From: Tetmemena sp. SeJ-2015
Lineage: Eukaryota; Ciliophora; Spirotrichea; Sporadotrichida; Oxytrichidae
Direction of reading: 5' to 3'
Length of the DNA stretch: 11,569 nt
Assembly: GCA_027382625.1 (NCBI GenBank)
Contig: JAJKFJ010021712.1
Coordinates: 1 to 11,569 of the forward strand
Positions 1 through 8,176 of the stretch are shown here, piece after piece. The translations under genes were made by a program, and so were the position numbers. Each line of letters starts with the position of its first letter. Within the stretch, counting starts at the first letter, position 1. Below the pieces are notes generated by a model. That model saw only the letters and a list, made by a program, of their open reading frames with translations. It was not told where the DNA came from and made no database searches.

Positions 1-20
1 TCCCAACTTAAATCTAGTTT

Positions 21-3000
21 TCAAAATTTTTAACCTTGAATTTTATATCTTTCTCTGTTTCCAGATTAGTGAATCTGAATAATGCTTTGTTTAATTAACG
101 TTTTGAAACTTCTTGATATTTCTTTGATCCTGAGTTATAAAGTAGGGATGAAAGAATTCCAGCCAATCGCTATACTTTCCACTTGTACATCAAAAGCAAA
201 GTTCAAAGCAAATTTAGCTACTTTGCCTTTTTTCTTCAGATCAGACTGTATATCGAAATTTGTACCGAAGTAGACGTTCTCATGATACCTCAAGGACTCT
301 GTAGAGGGGAACAGATTTATCTCTAGGAGGTAAGCCTTAATTTTAGTAATCTTCCCCTTCTTCATTTTCTTCTCTTCCTACTCATATGGCCAAAAAGCTT
401 ACTGCATTCTTGTGTGGTACATTCTTTTAATCAATAACAGATGACTTATAGAATTTGCGTGTTTTTAAGTTAATTCTGTAAAGCTGGTCTATAATCTTCT
501 CTATCTTTATAAGTTCCTCCAACCTGAAGCTCTCCACGCTTTAAATTTAAAATGAGTTTAGTGAGACTGGTCAGTGATCTTTATTTCCTTGATTGCGCGG
601 AAGAAGTCCTTTTTTTCGAATGTGAGAATTCGCCCAAACAAGACTTGCTCCTCTAAGAATAGTCGAAGCTTATCTTTTAACAAAGAAGATTTTAACTCAC
701 TACACAAAGCATCTTCTAGTAAGTTTCCTTTGACGCCTGAGTCATAATCTAGCAAGTCCTTGTTCTTTAAAATGAGATTGTATTTCAAATCTTGGATTAA
801 AGTATAAATTAAATTAATCAAGGCCTATTAGTATAAAGTCGTTCTCTGCTAAGCGACTTGAATCGCAGCTTGATTCATTTTGGCTACTTTCTTATAATTA
901 ACTATAGAATTCTAATCTATTAGATCAAGCTCCTATTATTAAACTCCTTTGAGCAATGCCCTTCTTTCAATATTTGCATTCTTTGGTGACTTTGATAAGT
1001 ATCTTGGAAAATAATCTTCATCATAGATTTGTATTGTTTTGGCACCTATGAAATCAACAAGTTTCTTTAGAGTTCGCGACTTGTATTCTAGTTCAGCAAT
1101 TGCTTAAAGTAGAGGATCGCTTTAAGAGGGTAGTCTAGAGTTAATTTAATCGAAAACTGATTTTTAAATATCGAAGAAGAACTTTATGCTGTAGCTCGAA
1201 GAGTAAAAATGTTTTTGCACTCCATCAACACTCATCAAGTTCAGAGAGGGAAGAGCTAAGAGCTCAGGAAGATTTAGAACCTCAATAATCTTGTTTTTAT
1301 TAAATTCCATAACTGATTTCTGATGTCCTAGCAGCTTTAAGATAGAGCCACTCTTTTTATTCGATTCGTTTTGTGATTATTAAATCGACTTTAGAGTTTC
1401 TGATATTATTCTGAGAGCGTCACAAATAAATATTTAATCGCAAAGCATGGTAAATCTAAAGAAATATGGTTCAATCTCATCGCAATTTAGGAGATAATTT
1501 GTTTCCTTATATTTTGTCTCGAGATGCAAGCATTGTCTAAATATTAAAAAATACCAAGAGATGAGAAGATGAGATTTGAACATCTTAGTCTTTACCTTGT
1601 ATTTCATTTTCCTCCTTTTAAGAATTTTTTCATCTATTTTTCTCGCATATATACTCTCAGGCTCAGGATCTTCCTCTTTAAAGCATGGGCATAAGAGTGA
1701 GCTGATTTTTTTGCTGCCAACTTGTGAAAGAATAATTATAAAGAGAGCAAGCTCGTTGGCGTTATAATTAGTTAAAATTTCTTCCATATTAGATACCCTA
1801 AAACATGAGTGAACTCTGTAGTTTTCAAGTTATTTATCATATTCTATCCCAAAATAATCAATTTTATCAAATTTATGATCATAGAATTTTCTGATCACCT
1901 CAAACCCTAAAAGACTCTTGAAGTTTTTGCTCTTCTCTTTCTTGTTTGTTGGAAATTATAAATAAAATAATACAATTTGATGATAAGACAGTAGATTTTG
2001 TTGAAATAAATAGAAGGAGCCAATGGGCACTACATTTTTAGATCAGTTTTAACTTTGAAAAGTTTTTGAGCCTAAATAAAATATGAAATAGTTGAAATAG
2101 TAGTCTTATTTCTGTAGGCCCTTGGCAGACAAGATTCCTAGCAAAATATTTTCTAGTAGATCAAAAAACATATCCTTTTGTGTGTTATAGATGTTCCATT
2201 CAAAATCTTTCCTCACTTATTTTATTGAAGGATGCTCCAATAGCTTCAATTCATTTTCTATTGAAATATCAAGAGGAATCTCTTTCACTAGTCCTCTTTC
2301 TCTCAAATAAATAGCATTAAATATGAGTAGGGCCTTTTAATTAAGTCTAGGTTTATCAAGTTCCTGATTTATTTAGAAAAATAGATTAAATCATAGATTA
2401 GAAAGAGTTCTCCTGCTCCTTTTTAATCCAAAGCAGCTCTTTGAACAATCTTTTCCATGTCAAATCCTTTCTCAATAAGAAGCAGGAGTCTCTCCAAGTT
2501 TCCTAAACTCTTGTAGTTATTAAATATCACACGCATGTCATTGACTAAGCCAAGTTTAATTGCAAATGAATCTAAGAACACTGAAATATAAATTATACAT
2601 TAGATTACTGAATAGCCAGTTTAATAGTTCGCTTTCAGTTATATGTTGATTTTGAAATGAACTTCCATAACTTCTCCCTCCTAAATCTTTTTCTCTTCCT
2701 CATCACTACTACTATCGCTATCACTATCATCAATGCTTTTCTTTTTTGCGAAGGAAGGTTTCAGGTATATAATAGGAAGTATGGAAGGGGCTATCAGGAG
2801 CTTCTTCATTAGGTTTTGGCCAAAGAGGTGTCTTGATGAAAAATCATCATCGCTTTTTTTGAAAGAGGATTCCTCCTTTAGCTGTGCTAATAAGTTAAAT
2901 CTGTCTCTCTCATCATTTCCTCCCGAGCTAATAAAATAAGAAATTTTAGGAAGGATGCAACTGTCAGAGGTCAGATACTTCTTAATCAAAATTTAGTCTC

Positions 3001-3208
3001 CCGCTAATGACAAAGTCTAAGTTTTTTAGTTGAAGGCAAAAGTAAATCAAGAAGCTAATACTACGATTTCAAGAGAGCTATTGTATAAGGAAGAATGTAA
3101 GAATCTGAAGTCAAGGGGCTGTTATATTATCTTCTTATAGAATATGAACTTAGTTTAAAAAGGAAATTGTAAAATAAGATATTTTGAGTTTGTGTAAAGT
3201 TTAACCAT
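21..3208 (-). CDS. Gene 1: long unidentified protein with acidic serine tract
   Basis: An ATG at 3206-3208 opens a frame that, after removal of introns 3017-3064, 2364-2446, 2030-2053, 539-567 and 378-402, gives 992 codons to TGA 21-23. The region below about 2990 is very well supported; the first 150 bases are T-rich and doubtful. Features in order: ISSGGNDERDRFNLLAQLKE; an acidic low-complexity run, SIDDSDSDSSSDEEEKK, near 2740-2690 that suggests a disordered or nuclear/nucleolar segment; helical stretches such as NAIYLRERGLVKEIPLDI and FFDLLENILLGILSAKG; then NANELALFIIILSQVGSKK, LGHQKSVMEFNKNKIIEVLN and many Gln-rich helices whose Gln are mostly TAA/TAG. The C-terminus (NVYFGTNFDIQSDLKKKGKV) looks beta-rich. 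No catalytic motif or known domain was recognised; helical-repeat scaffolding is only a guess. The final TGA could be bypassed, with coding continuing to the window edge. Confidence 0.68.
378..402 (-). other. Candidate 25-nt intron in gene 1
   Basis: GTAAGCTTTTTG...ATGAGTAG on the minus strand, with a consensus donor and TAG acceptor. It joins QKNVPHKNA to EEKKMKKGKITKIKAYLLE, removes an in-frame TGA, and together with the 29-nt intron returns to the original frame. Confidence 0.6.
539..567 (-). other. Candidate 29-nt intron in gene 1
   Basis: GTCTCACTAAAC...AATTTAAAG on the minus strand. It joins AIKEIKITD to VESFRLEELIKIEKIIDQL. The downstream exon has strong codon periodicity in the new frame. 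Confidence 0.5.
2030..2053 (-). other. Candidate 24-nt in-frame intron in gene 1
   Basis: GTTAAAACTG...AATGTAG on the minus strand. It contains the TGA at 2043-2045, the only one between about 2360 and 568 in this frame. The alternative is a sense TGA. Confidence 0.4.
2364..2446 (-). other. Candidate 83-nt intron in gene 1
   Basis: GTTCAAAGAG...AATAAATCAG on the minus strand, with a T-rich stretch and CTAAAT before the acceptor. It joins EKGFDMEKI to ELDKPRLNQKALLIFNAI in frame. The high-coordinate third still looks coding, so the donor may be misplaced. Confidence 0.4.
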
Positions 3209-3212
3209 TTGA
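2955..3212 (+). other. Ambiguous plus-strand open frame opposite the start of gene 1
   Basis: With TAA/TAG as Gln, ATG 2955-2957 opens 85 codons ending at TGA 3210-3212 (MQLSEVRYFLIKIQSPAND..., later ISRELLYKEECKNLKSRG). Its codons are strongly purine-first, whereas the minus strand of 3040-3210 is T-first and looks poor as coding sequence. If real it would be a small convergent gene whose stop nearly touches that of gene 2. It overlaps minus-strand coding below about 2990, which argues against it. No family was recognised. Confidence 0.25.
3017..3064 (-). other. Candidate 48-nt in-frame intron in gene 1
   Basis: GTAGTATTAG...AAAACTTAG on the minus strand. It carries the TGA at 3047-3049 and leaves the reading frame unchanged on both sides. 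Confidence 0.35.
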
Positions 3213-3214
3213 TA

Positions 3215-5341
3215 TCAAGAAATGAAGGATGCTATGCTTTCCATTTTCTTCTTATTCGTTATTTTACGCATCTAGATCATTTTCTGGCATTTGATATCCA
3301 TATTTTGCCTTAAATTAATTGTTATATATTTATATGATGCCTCTTCGAAATCTTCCTCACTTTTATTTTATAAATCCACACTGAATTTGCGATTTGTTTT
3401 TTCTAATCTTTCTGAATACTATATCTCTAGTTCTAATAAGTCAAATCCCACTGCACTTTGAACTATTTTAATGACATCATCGCTCACCCTGTGTGATAGC
3501 ATCCAAGAGTAGAGTGACTTTATATCTTTAAGGCCTGTTTCCCTTTAGCCATTATCATTTGCAGCTGGCTTGAAGTTACTCAGCATCCACTTCAAAAAGG
3601 CAGGGTCTTTATCTCCACCAAATAAGATCATATTTAAAAAAGGATATGAATTTTTAAATCATGCCAAGGATATTCTGAATAGTAACTTTCAAACCTCCAT
3701 TCAAGTAATCCTTGGCACTATAAAATCTCTAAGCTCTGATCAAATGAAACACCGGATTATTTTCATCTGTGATGTTAAATTGGCCTAGATTGAAACGAAA
3801 AGGCCTACTTTTTAGTCCAATAAGCTCAAATTCTATTGTAGGAATAGTTTAAAACATTATAAGAATATCAAATGAGTGTATTGGGATCATTAACTTCAGT
3901 AAAGATGGGACGTAAGAGTTACCAGGAATACTTGGGTTCTTAGAGGCAAGTATGAGAAAGATGGTAACTTTTAATCTCATAATAAGGAAGCCCATAAAAA
4001 ATTTGCTTTCGAGAATCTTTCTCTGCAGCTTTTCATCTTAAAACTTGAAGATGGTGATGAAGATCTTTAGAACAGTAAATTAATTAAAATTTTTAGAAGT
4101 CTCTCATCAAATATCTATTACTGAATAAGCGTCAAGTTTAGAGAGTTTCTGAAATTCTCAGGCATGAAGGATGAATTTATAAAGGCTTCAAAATAGTCTG
4201 GTCTTAATGTGTCATAGATTTCTTAGGTTTTTACGAATGACAAATCGCAAAGAGCTCCTTCGGTTCAAAATAAATTTTTATAATTTTATTTGTAAAAGAA
4301 AATTTAATAAATTATAAAGTTTAAATTAAATTAGCATCTTCTAATAGATATTTTATTTGCCTTTTTTAAATGCTTTCTTCGTTAATATAATTAATAATAT
4401 TATAATTAGTTATTGATCTGAGTTTTCTATTTTGTTATAAAACTCTTCTTCTATCCTAACGCTTAATTTAAAATATAATTATATATTGAAATTCGTTTTT
4501 GAGTTCATACACGAAAGATATAAAATGCTCAGGCTCTTTATGACCGAAAAAAGTAAGGTGATAAGCATAACCCTAAGAAACCTTCTTTAGTTAATCCAAT
4601 GTCAAATTCTTTAAAATAGGAATAATATTTATTCTCTCCTCTAATCATTTAAGTGATAGATCTAACCTTTTGTTCAAAAATTAACACTTCAAACTCATCA
4701 ATGAAAACTATAGACAGCAATTAATCCAAATTAGAGTCTTACTGTGCTCATCTTAAATGGCAAATAATTCTGAAAGTATGTGAAAGTGTTCTTTAATAGG
4801 CTCGCTAAAAAGATGTCCCTTTTAGGTGATTTTAGAACTTATAGTTAAAAAATTTAAATTGTAAAAGTAAGATTAAACTTGGATTAGTGCTTCTTTGCAT
4901 CTGAAATTTGGTGAGATGACGATGATTTAAATTACATTTGCATCTGTTGATTGAGCCTTATCTTACTCAATAATTTGCAGTATTTGTTCTAGATTTTAAG
5001 ACTCGATTACTTAGTTCTGGTTTGCCTACTTCACCATTCTATAGAGGTTAAATAGTTATGCGTTTCTTACTTTCTCTAAGAGATATACTATTTATTCTCC
5101 ACCACTGACTTCGGGTTAATATTATTCTCATCTTTAGATTTAACTAAAAAGTGGCCTTTTTCCTGGCTTCTTCTCAAAAGTTTATAGGGAAATTTGAATT
5201 TAGAAAGTTTCTCGAAAACTTTCCTGAGCTTTAAAACTTCCGCCGTCATTTTTATCATCTAGGCCAATAGACTCTCTCAAGGATCGACTTTCACTTTCTT
5301 TACTTTTGCCTTAAATTAAATATATGAGCTTGAGTAATCAT
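3215..5341 (-). CDS. Gene 2: candidate ORC4-like AAA+ protein
   Basis: Coding runs from about 5301 to TGA 3215-3217. Removing introns 5127-5144, 4708-4742, 4536-4581, 4258-4460, 4021-4073 and 3613-3694 leaves 549 codons. The ATG at 5339-5341 connects only through a doubtful 16-nt intron (5286-5301). ORC subunit 4 belongs to the AAA+ initiator ATPases that mark replication origins. Seen here, in ORC order: NLEQILQIIEQD; the P-loop position IVISPNFRCKEALIQV; HLFSEPIKEHFHILSELF, like the ORC segment after the P-loop; Walker B FIDEFEVLIFEQ; then FDIGLTKEEPEHF, placed like the sensor-1 IGLT segment of ORC4, 34 residues after the DEF motif. Length (about 550) suits ORC4. The P-loop lacks the GxxGxGK[ST] residues, so ATP binding is doubtful. 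The C-terminal part (GGDKDPAFLKWMLSNF, SLYSWMLSHRVSDDVIKIVQ) is unidentified. Another degenerate AAA+ protein is possible. Confidence 0.42.
3613..3694 (-). other. Candidate 82-nt intron in gene 2
   Basis: GTTTGAAAGTT...TTGGTGGAG on the minus strand. It joins RFYSAKDYLNG to DKDPAFLKWMLSNF in frame and removes TGA codons. A combination of smaller introns (for example 3736-3752) could also bridge this interval. Confidence 0.35.
4021..4073 (-). other. Candidate 53-nt intron in gene 2
   Basis: GTTCTAAAG...GCTGCAGAG on the minus strand. It joins RLLKILINL to KILESKFFMGFLIMRL in frame. A 101-nt alternative starting at 4121 uses the same acceptor. Confidence 0.3.
4258..4460 (-). other. AT-rich 203-nt interval, candidate intron or gene boundary
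   Basis: This is among the most AT-rich parts of the window. Read as an intron (GTTAGG...CCGAAG) it links QYIIIFQIK in frame to ALCDLSFVKTQEIYDTLRPD. Read as intergenic DNA it would end the ORC4-like gene near 4490 and start another gene near 4260. A frame reading KLSVRIEEEFYNKIENSD crosses its high-coordinate end, so part could be coding. Confidence 0.35.
4536..4581 (-). other. Candidate 46-nt intron in gene 2
   Basis: GTTTCTTAGG...GTCATAAAG on the minus strand. It joins KEFDIGLTKE to EPEHFISFVYELKNEF. The joined segment resembles the sensor-1 region of ORC4, which is the main argument for the boundaries. Confidence 0.4.
4708..4742 (-). other. Candidate 35-nt intron in gene 2, just before Walker B
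   Basis: GTAAGACTC...GTCTATAG on the minus strand, a good donor and a TATAG acceptor. It joins LFAIQDEH to IFIDEFEVLIF and so brings the Walker B-like DE into the frame of the P-loop-position segment. Confidence 0.55.
5127..5144 (-). other. Possible 18-nt in-frame intron in gene 2
   Basis: GTTAAATCTAAAGATGAG on the minus strand. It holds a TGA (5128-5130) that is otherwise in frame between PGKRPLF and QYQPEVSGGEQIVYLLEKV. If it is not spliced, that TGA must be sense. Confidence 0.35.
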
Positions 5342-5354
5342 ATTATAGTAGACG

Positions 5355-7946
5355 TCATTACTGGCAATTGAGGCGGCCTTGCTCATAAAATACTCTTTTA
5401 ATTACTTCTGTTTCAGTCTCATGTGATTCTAAGTCATAAAAGCTTGCGTATTTTTAAGAAAGATCTCTCCTAAGCAATGAGTGATCTTTTTTATGAATTT
5501 GAATCGAATCTTTGCTTTAAATAATCTATATATGGATTAGTTTAAGAAGTTTGTACTCACTTTAAGATGCGTAGTCGATGTATCTGCTGAATTTAAAAAT
5601 AAAATATTATCTATCATTGATGAACAGTTCAGGTGAAATCTTTTTGCAAATCTCCTTAAAAGAGCGAAAACCATTTTACTTTTCATTTCCATCTCCTTTA
5701 GAACAAAGTTTAAATCTATGGTCGACTCTGAAATTTAATTTATCTAGATGACTAGAAAAATGTAGTTCTACCTGCCCTTGAGTTAACTAAAAAGAGGATC
5801 AATTAATCAGTAAAAGCAAACTTTGACACGCAAAAATAAATTTCTTCAAAAAATTAGACTTACAGATCCGATACCATTAGTGTTTCGCATATGAAAATTT
5901 TCGTCATTTATTTCGTGAAGTATTGCTCTCTTTAATGCTCTTTATTCTATAAACTCCTTGAAAGTAACTTGAGCATCATCATCTTCAAGATACTTAGAAT
6001 AATAGTCCAGAGAAGCTTACCAAACATAACCAAGTCCCAACAAAATATGAGTCTTCAGGTATTTGAAAATCTTAAAAAATATGAAAAAATTTAATCCTTG
6101 AGTCTAAAACGTTTAGAATTCCTCTTCATTTTCTAGGAGTATCTCTAGCATCTCCACTATCAAAACTTCATTAAAATCCAGTCATTTTTTATAAATATCA
6201 AGTTGTTGTAAGCCTACACAGAATAAAAGTCATACATCACTTTGGGCAAAAAATCTTCCAAAGTATCCACTCCATCTTTATTTACTGGGCTGTACACATC
6301 TATAATGGCAGTTTCTACTGTTAGCTCCTTGCAACAAAGGTAGAATTTTATTTCATGAACAGTTAAATAAAAAAACTTTTTAGTTTCTAGAAGATTTCAT
6401 TATTGGTGCCGAAGTGTTTGCCAACGAAGCAAGCAAACTCAAAAGTGAATTTATAAATTTAGAGTAGAACTTTATATCCATGTCGTCGAAGATTTCCTTT
6501 GCCAGAGGATAGTTGTCAGGCTGATTTATAATTACGAATTTCAGCAGATAAACTTGAAGGACTTATTAATCTTAGGTATGAGGAAAGAATTTTGATAATT
6601 TATGCACCAGTTTGTATAAATTAAATGTAAGTTTCTTTTGACTTTAGGGTTGCTTATTATAATTATTAGAAGAGTTTTCTATAATAAAATTAGCTAAGTC
6701 TATTGAGTGTTTATATAAAGAGAAGTATTTTAGGAGATGATAGGTTTATGTTGTCATATCTTTTGATATGCTTTAAATGATAGCATACTCCATCCGAATA
6801 GTTTAGAAGCCTTGTAGTTGCTCAAAATTTCCGAAGACTTATTTAAATCGTAGTATAGATTATAAAACATATTTCGTTATCTATGTTGTTTTTGCAAGTT
6901 TATTTTTGGCCTTTACATAAACTCAACAGGTTGCTCTAAATTATCGATGTTGCTCATGCTCTTATGTTCTATGATATGTATATTTGATTCTTCATTATAT
7001 CTGAAAAAAATCTTTTTAATATATAAAAGAAAAAGGATTGCAATGAAGCCTTCATTGGTTTAATATATCTTTATTTGTCATCTGAAAGTTAACCTGTGCT
7101 TATCTACACTTAAATTAAGATAGAGTACTATATTAAAATAAAAGTTAGTATTTCGCTATTGAATTATCTGAATCGAATTGATTAAATGATTTAATTGAGT
7201 CTGTTTTAAATAATGGCAGTCCAATTATACAGTGTGTTTTATTTAATTTAAATTGTTTTGATAAACTTCCAATTCTTATATTAAATAGCTATGACTAAGG
7301 GCGTTTCTCCATAAACATTGAAAGAGTTAATTGATTAACTTAATATGAGAGATTTATCAGCAAATCTTTCTACCAAATAAAAGCAGGATTTACATTCAAA
7401 TGGTTGCTAAGACATGAAATAAATATTTTAAGAAAATTCAGAAACCCTTCTTGAATTCAGTATTGAATTTGTAGAGAATTGCAGACACTCCTTCATTTCA
7501 TAATCTCAAGAAATTAATTCCTGCTAAAAAAAACATAAATTAAATTTCTCAATGAATGGCATTCCATTTAAGTCTATTACTTGCTTTACCAGTTCTTTGA
7601 CCTCAATAAAATTATCTTCGTTTATATTAACTAATATTGTCTTCTTCTAACTTAAGATATTATAGAGAAGAGCGATGCCATTTATAGTAATTTTCTGATC
7701 TACTTTAAATAAATAAACTTCTTAGTGATTTCTTTTCTACTTAACATAGAGCTCAAAAGTTTCGTTGATTTTATCCTCTTACTCATCGTTCAAACTGAAC
7801 TCATTGTAATATTAAAATATAATTTTAATGTACTTCCTAATCAGTTGCTCGATCTTTGATTAAACAAATATAATGTATTTTCTGTAGGGGTAATTATTAG
7901 TAAATTATTAAAGTTCTAAATAGTAGTTTATTGGGTATGAACTCAT
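5355..7946 (-). CDS. Gene 3: large unidentified protein with an ankyrin-like unit
   Basis: Joining across six introns (7505-7534, 7001-7107, 6911-6927, 6328-6376, 6152-6240, 5787-5863) gives an open frame of 740 codons from ATG 7944-7946 (MSSYPINYYLELQQF) to TGA 5355-5357 (C-terminus YEQGRLNCQQ). The best recognisable piece lies at 7319-7250, where NVYGETPLVIAIQYKNWKFI matches the ankyrin pattern GxTPLxxAixxxxxxxI; one unit alone does not define the family. Other coding-quality stretches are INETFELYVKQKRNHQEVYL, LVKQVIDLNGMPFIEKFNL, KELTVETAIIDVYSPVNKDG and KKDHSLLRRDLSQKYASFYD. The last third (5786-5355) is highly charged and has the cleanest codon periodicity of the gene. No catalytic motif was found. 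Start and several joins are inferred; an ATG at 8127-8129 is an alternative start. Confidence 0.6.
5787..5863 (-). other. Well-formed 77-nt intron in gene 3
   Basis: Donor GTAAGT and a polypyrimidine acceptor CCTCTTTTTAG on the minus strand. Removal joins NTNGIGS to LTQGQVELHFSSHL in frame and drops in-frame TGA codons. This is the most canonical intron in the window. Confidence 0.65.
6152..6240 (-). other. Candidate 89-nt intron in gene 3
   Basis: GTGATGTATG...TAGTGGAG on the minus strand. It is the only GT/AG pair I found that joins TLEDFLPK to MLEILLENEEEF in frame. The donor is weak and the segment has some coding character, so a one-base indel in the assembly is a real alternative. Confidence 0.25.
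6328..6376 (-). other. Candidate 49-nt intron in gene 3
   Basis: GTTTTTTTATT...TTGTTGCAAG on the minus strand. It removes a TGA (6353-6355) and links APIMKSSRNQK to ELTVETAIIDVYSP, both with good coding composition. Confidence 0.45.
6911..6927 (-). other. Candidate 17-nt intron in gene 3
   Basis: GTTGAGTTTATGTAAAG on the minus strand restores the frame between NIDNLEQP and AKNKLAKTTQITKYVLQ and removes a TGA of the downstream frame. The unspliced frame also stays open for about 150 nt, so confidence is low. Confidence 0.3.
7001..7107 (-). other. Candidate 107-nt intron in gene 3
   Basis: GTAGATAAGC...TTTTTTTCAG on the minus strand, with a strong polypyrimidine tract before CAG. It leads into YNEESNIHIIEHKSMSNID. 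The interval is AT-rich and poor in G-first codons, as expected of an intron. Confidence 0.45.
7505..7534 (-). other. Candidate 30-nt in-frame intron in gene 3
   Basis: GTTTTTTTTAGC...TTTCTTGAG on the minus strand. Its length is a multiple of three and it contains the only TGA (7506-7508) between two long coding stretches in the same frame. The alternative is that this TGA is read as an amino acid. Confidence 0.4.
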
Positions 7947-8176
7947 CTCAAGAGTCAGATAACGTTGAAGGTTAAAATAATTATTAATGTATTTAATTCC
8001 CAATATTATAATATATTCAGGAAAAAATGGTGTTATGGGTCGTAGAGTGCTAAAATTGATATAAATTGATTTAAATTTCGAAAGACTATTGATCTTGAAT
8101 CCATTAAATGAAAATTTCTATACTCTCATAAGAGAGATTTATCTTTCAATTAGCAATATTTTGGGTTTTAGTCCTG
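7947..8176. other. AT-rich spacer between genes 4 and 3
   Basis: Very AT-rich DNA follows the TGA of gene 4. The minus frame of gene 3 is open through it, but codon composition weakens. An upstream ATG at 8127-8129 lies in the same frame, so part may be coding or 5' leader. A plus-strand open frame (ATG 7987 to TGA 8341-8343) overlaps it and the 3' end of gene 4. I see no recognisable promoter element. Confidence 0.4.

Noticed and set aside
1798..1814. 17-nt intron (GTTCACTC...TTTTAG) before MEEILTNYN
   Set aside because: The unspliced frame is open and strongly coding on both sides (KIDYFGIEYDKQLENYRVHS), so no intron is needed.
3570..3788. Plus-strand standard-code ORF of 72 codons
   Set aside because: It lies opposite minus-strand coding of gene 2 with strong periodicity (SLYSWMLSHRVSDD region and upstream), so it is most likely an antisense shadow.
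6250..6300. EF-hand-like loop around NKDGVDTLEDF in gene 3
   Set aside because: The first calcium-ligand Asp position is not filled and the loop spacing does not fit a 12-residue EF-hand.
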